This document shows positions 5,184 to 5,406 of a DNA stretch of 5,406 nucleotides, one piece after another. The notes under the pieces are model-generated. The model searched no databases, was not told where the DNA came from, and saw only the letters and a list, made by a program, of their open reading frames with translations. The stretch comes from Nitrososphaerales archaeon (GTDB taxonomy: Archaea; Thermoproteota; Nitrososphaeria; Nitrososphaerales; Nitrososphaeraceae), in NCBI GenBank assembly GCA_029237515.1, contig JARBAV010000299.1, forward strand, positions 1 through 5,406, in the 5' to 3' direction. Every line of letters starts with the position of its first letter. Within the stretch, counting starts at the first letter, position 1. A program made the position numbers and the translations under genes.

Positions 5184-5406
5184 TTTACGGGGTTCATGTG
5201 TCACCCTCGGAAATCATTTTTGTTAGTAGTTTGTGAATAATTTATCTTGTCTTCTCAGTAGCTACTAAATTGTCAAAATTTTTTCTAGCTCGTTTAGTCA
5301 TCGTCTAGTTTTATTTCTGTGGTGGGGTTCGGAACGGAATTGGAGGCAGCAGTTCTTGATTAGGGCACCTCAGTTAAGCATCAAAAATCGCCTTACAATT
5401 TGACTG
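5184..5406. other. Gene-free stretch downstream of ftsZ
   Basis: I find no coding region on either strand: every frame is broken by stops within about 25 codons or lacks recognisable protein character. The first half is A/T-rich and contains the hairpin at 5218-5278. The second half, about 5318-5375, is richer in G and C than its surroundings, with GTTCGGAAC and GGAGGCAGCAG motifs. It could belong to a structured RNA or to the upstream region of a gene beyond the edge. I could not match it to tRNA, 5S rRNA, SRP RNA or RNase P RNA. Confidence 0.5.
5218..5284 (+). terminator. Candidate hairpin-plus-T-run terminator of ftsZ
   Basis: TTTTG (5218-5222) followed directly by TTAGTAG (5223-5229) can pair with CTACTAA (5262-5268) and CAAAA (5274-5278), giving 12 base pairs with a 5-base bulge on the 3' side. 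Six T residues follow at once (5279-5284). This resembles an intrinsic terminator beginning about 35 bases after the ftsZ stop. The 32-base loop is long and the stem A/T-rich; archaeal termination mostly depends on the T run alone. A 10-base perfect palindrome AGTAGCTACT (5257-5266) overlaps the 3' arm and offers a competing pairing. Confidence 0.35.

Noticed and set aside
5190..5206. GGGT / ACCC hairpin just after the ftsZ stop
   Set aside because: Only four base pairs with a 9-base loop, too weak to call; the hairpin at 5218-5278 with its T run is a better terminator candidate.
5320..5360. Possible SRP RNA S-domain or 16S-like piece (GGAGGCAGCAG)
   Set aside because: The conserved SRP helix 8 pattern around GGAAGG-AGCAGC is not present as a unit and no flanking stems form. 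The 16S likeness is only about 12 bases and does not match archaeal 16S.
5310..5390. Resemblance to 5S rRNA on the minus strand (TTCCGAAC and CAGAAATAAAAC)
   Set aside because: The piece TTCCGAAC recalls loop B/C of 5S rRNA, but a 7-base insertion separates it from the next block. The terminal helix and the helix IV/V region cannot be found. I treat it as chance.

Overview
The window looks like a chromosomal segment of a Nitrososphaeria (Thaumarchaeota) archaeon, possibly of the Nitrososphaerales. The evidence is archaeal/eukaryotic ribosomal proteins L39e and L31e, a CDKAL1/e-MtaB-type tRNA methylthiotransferase, a divergent FtsZ homologue of the kind known from Thaumarchaeota, TATA-box promoters placed for nearly leaderless transcripts, and a secreted PsbP-fold protein. 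The lineage call is inferred from gene content; no rRNA was available to confirm it.

Layout, left to right. (1) Positions 1-805, minus strand: most of a PQQ-like beta-propeller protein whose C-terminus runs off the left edge. (2) Positions 806-950: a divergent promoter region with a TATA-like element and a perfect inverted repeat on the propeller side, and a strong TATA box on the ribosomal side. (3) Positions 951-1664, plus strand: a two-gene ribosomal unit, rpl39e (52 residues, TTG start) then rpl31e, whose L31e core is followed by an unusually long charged tail. (4) Positions 1763-2455, plus strand: a secreted or anchored PsbP-like protein with its own promoter inside the gap after rpl31e. 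The promoter position argues for the ATG at 1763 over the upstream GTG at 1718. (5) Positions 2578-3996, plus strand: a tRNA-t6A37 methylthiotransferase with all six expected cluster cysteines. (6) Positions 3997-4130: a promoter region with two TATA-like elements and two short dyads. (7) Positions 4131-5183, plus strand: an FtsZ/tubulin-fold protein with degenerate GTP-binding and catalytic loops. (8) Positions 5184-5406: no gene seen, but a hairpin followed by a T run that could end ftsZ transcription.

The two ribosomal proteins form one transcription unit. L39e and L31e both belong to the area of the large-subunit tunnel exit, and the methylthiotransferase modifies tRNAs reading ANN codons, so these three serve translation. 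The propeller, PsbP-like and FtsZ-like genes each appear to have their own promoter, and I see no sign that they act in one pathway. There is no transposon, CRISPR array, tRNA or rRNA that I can support. The most unusual items are the FtsZ homologue without recognisable GTPase motifs, the L31e tail, and the compact dyads at the ftsZ and propeller promoters. I found no clear undescribed multi-gene system here.
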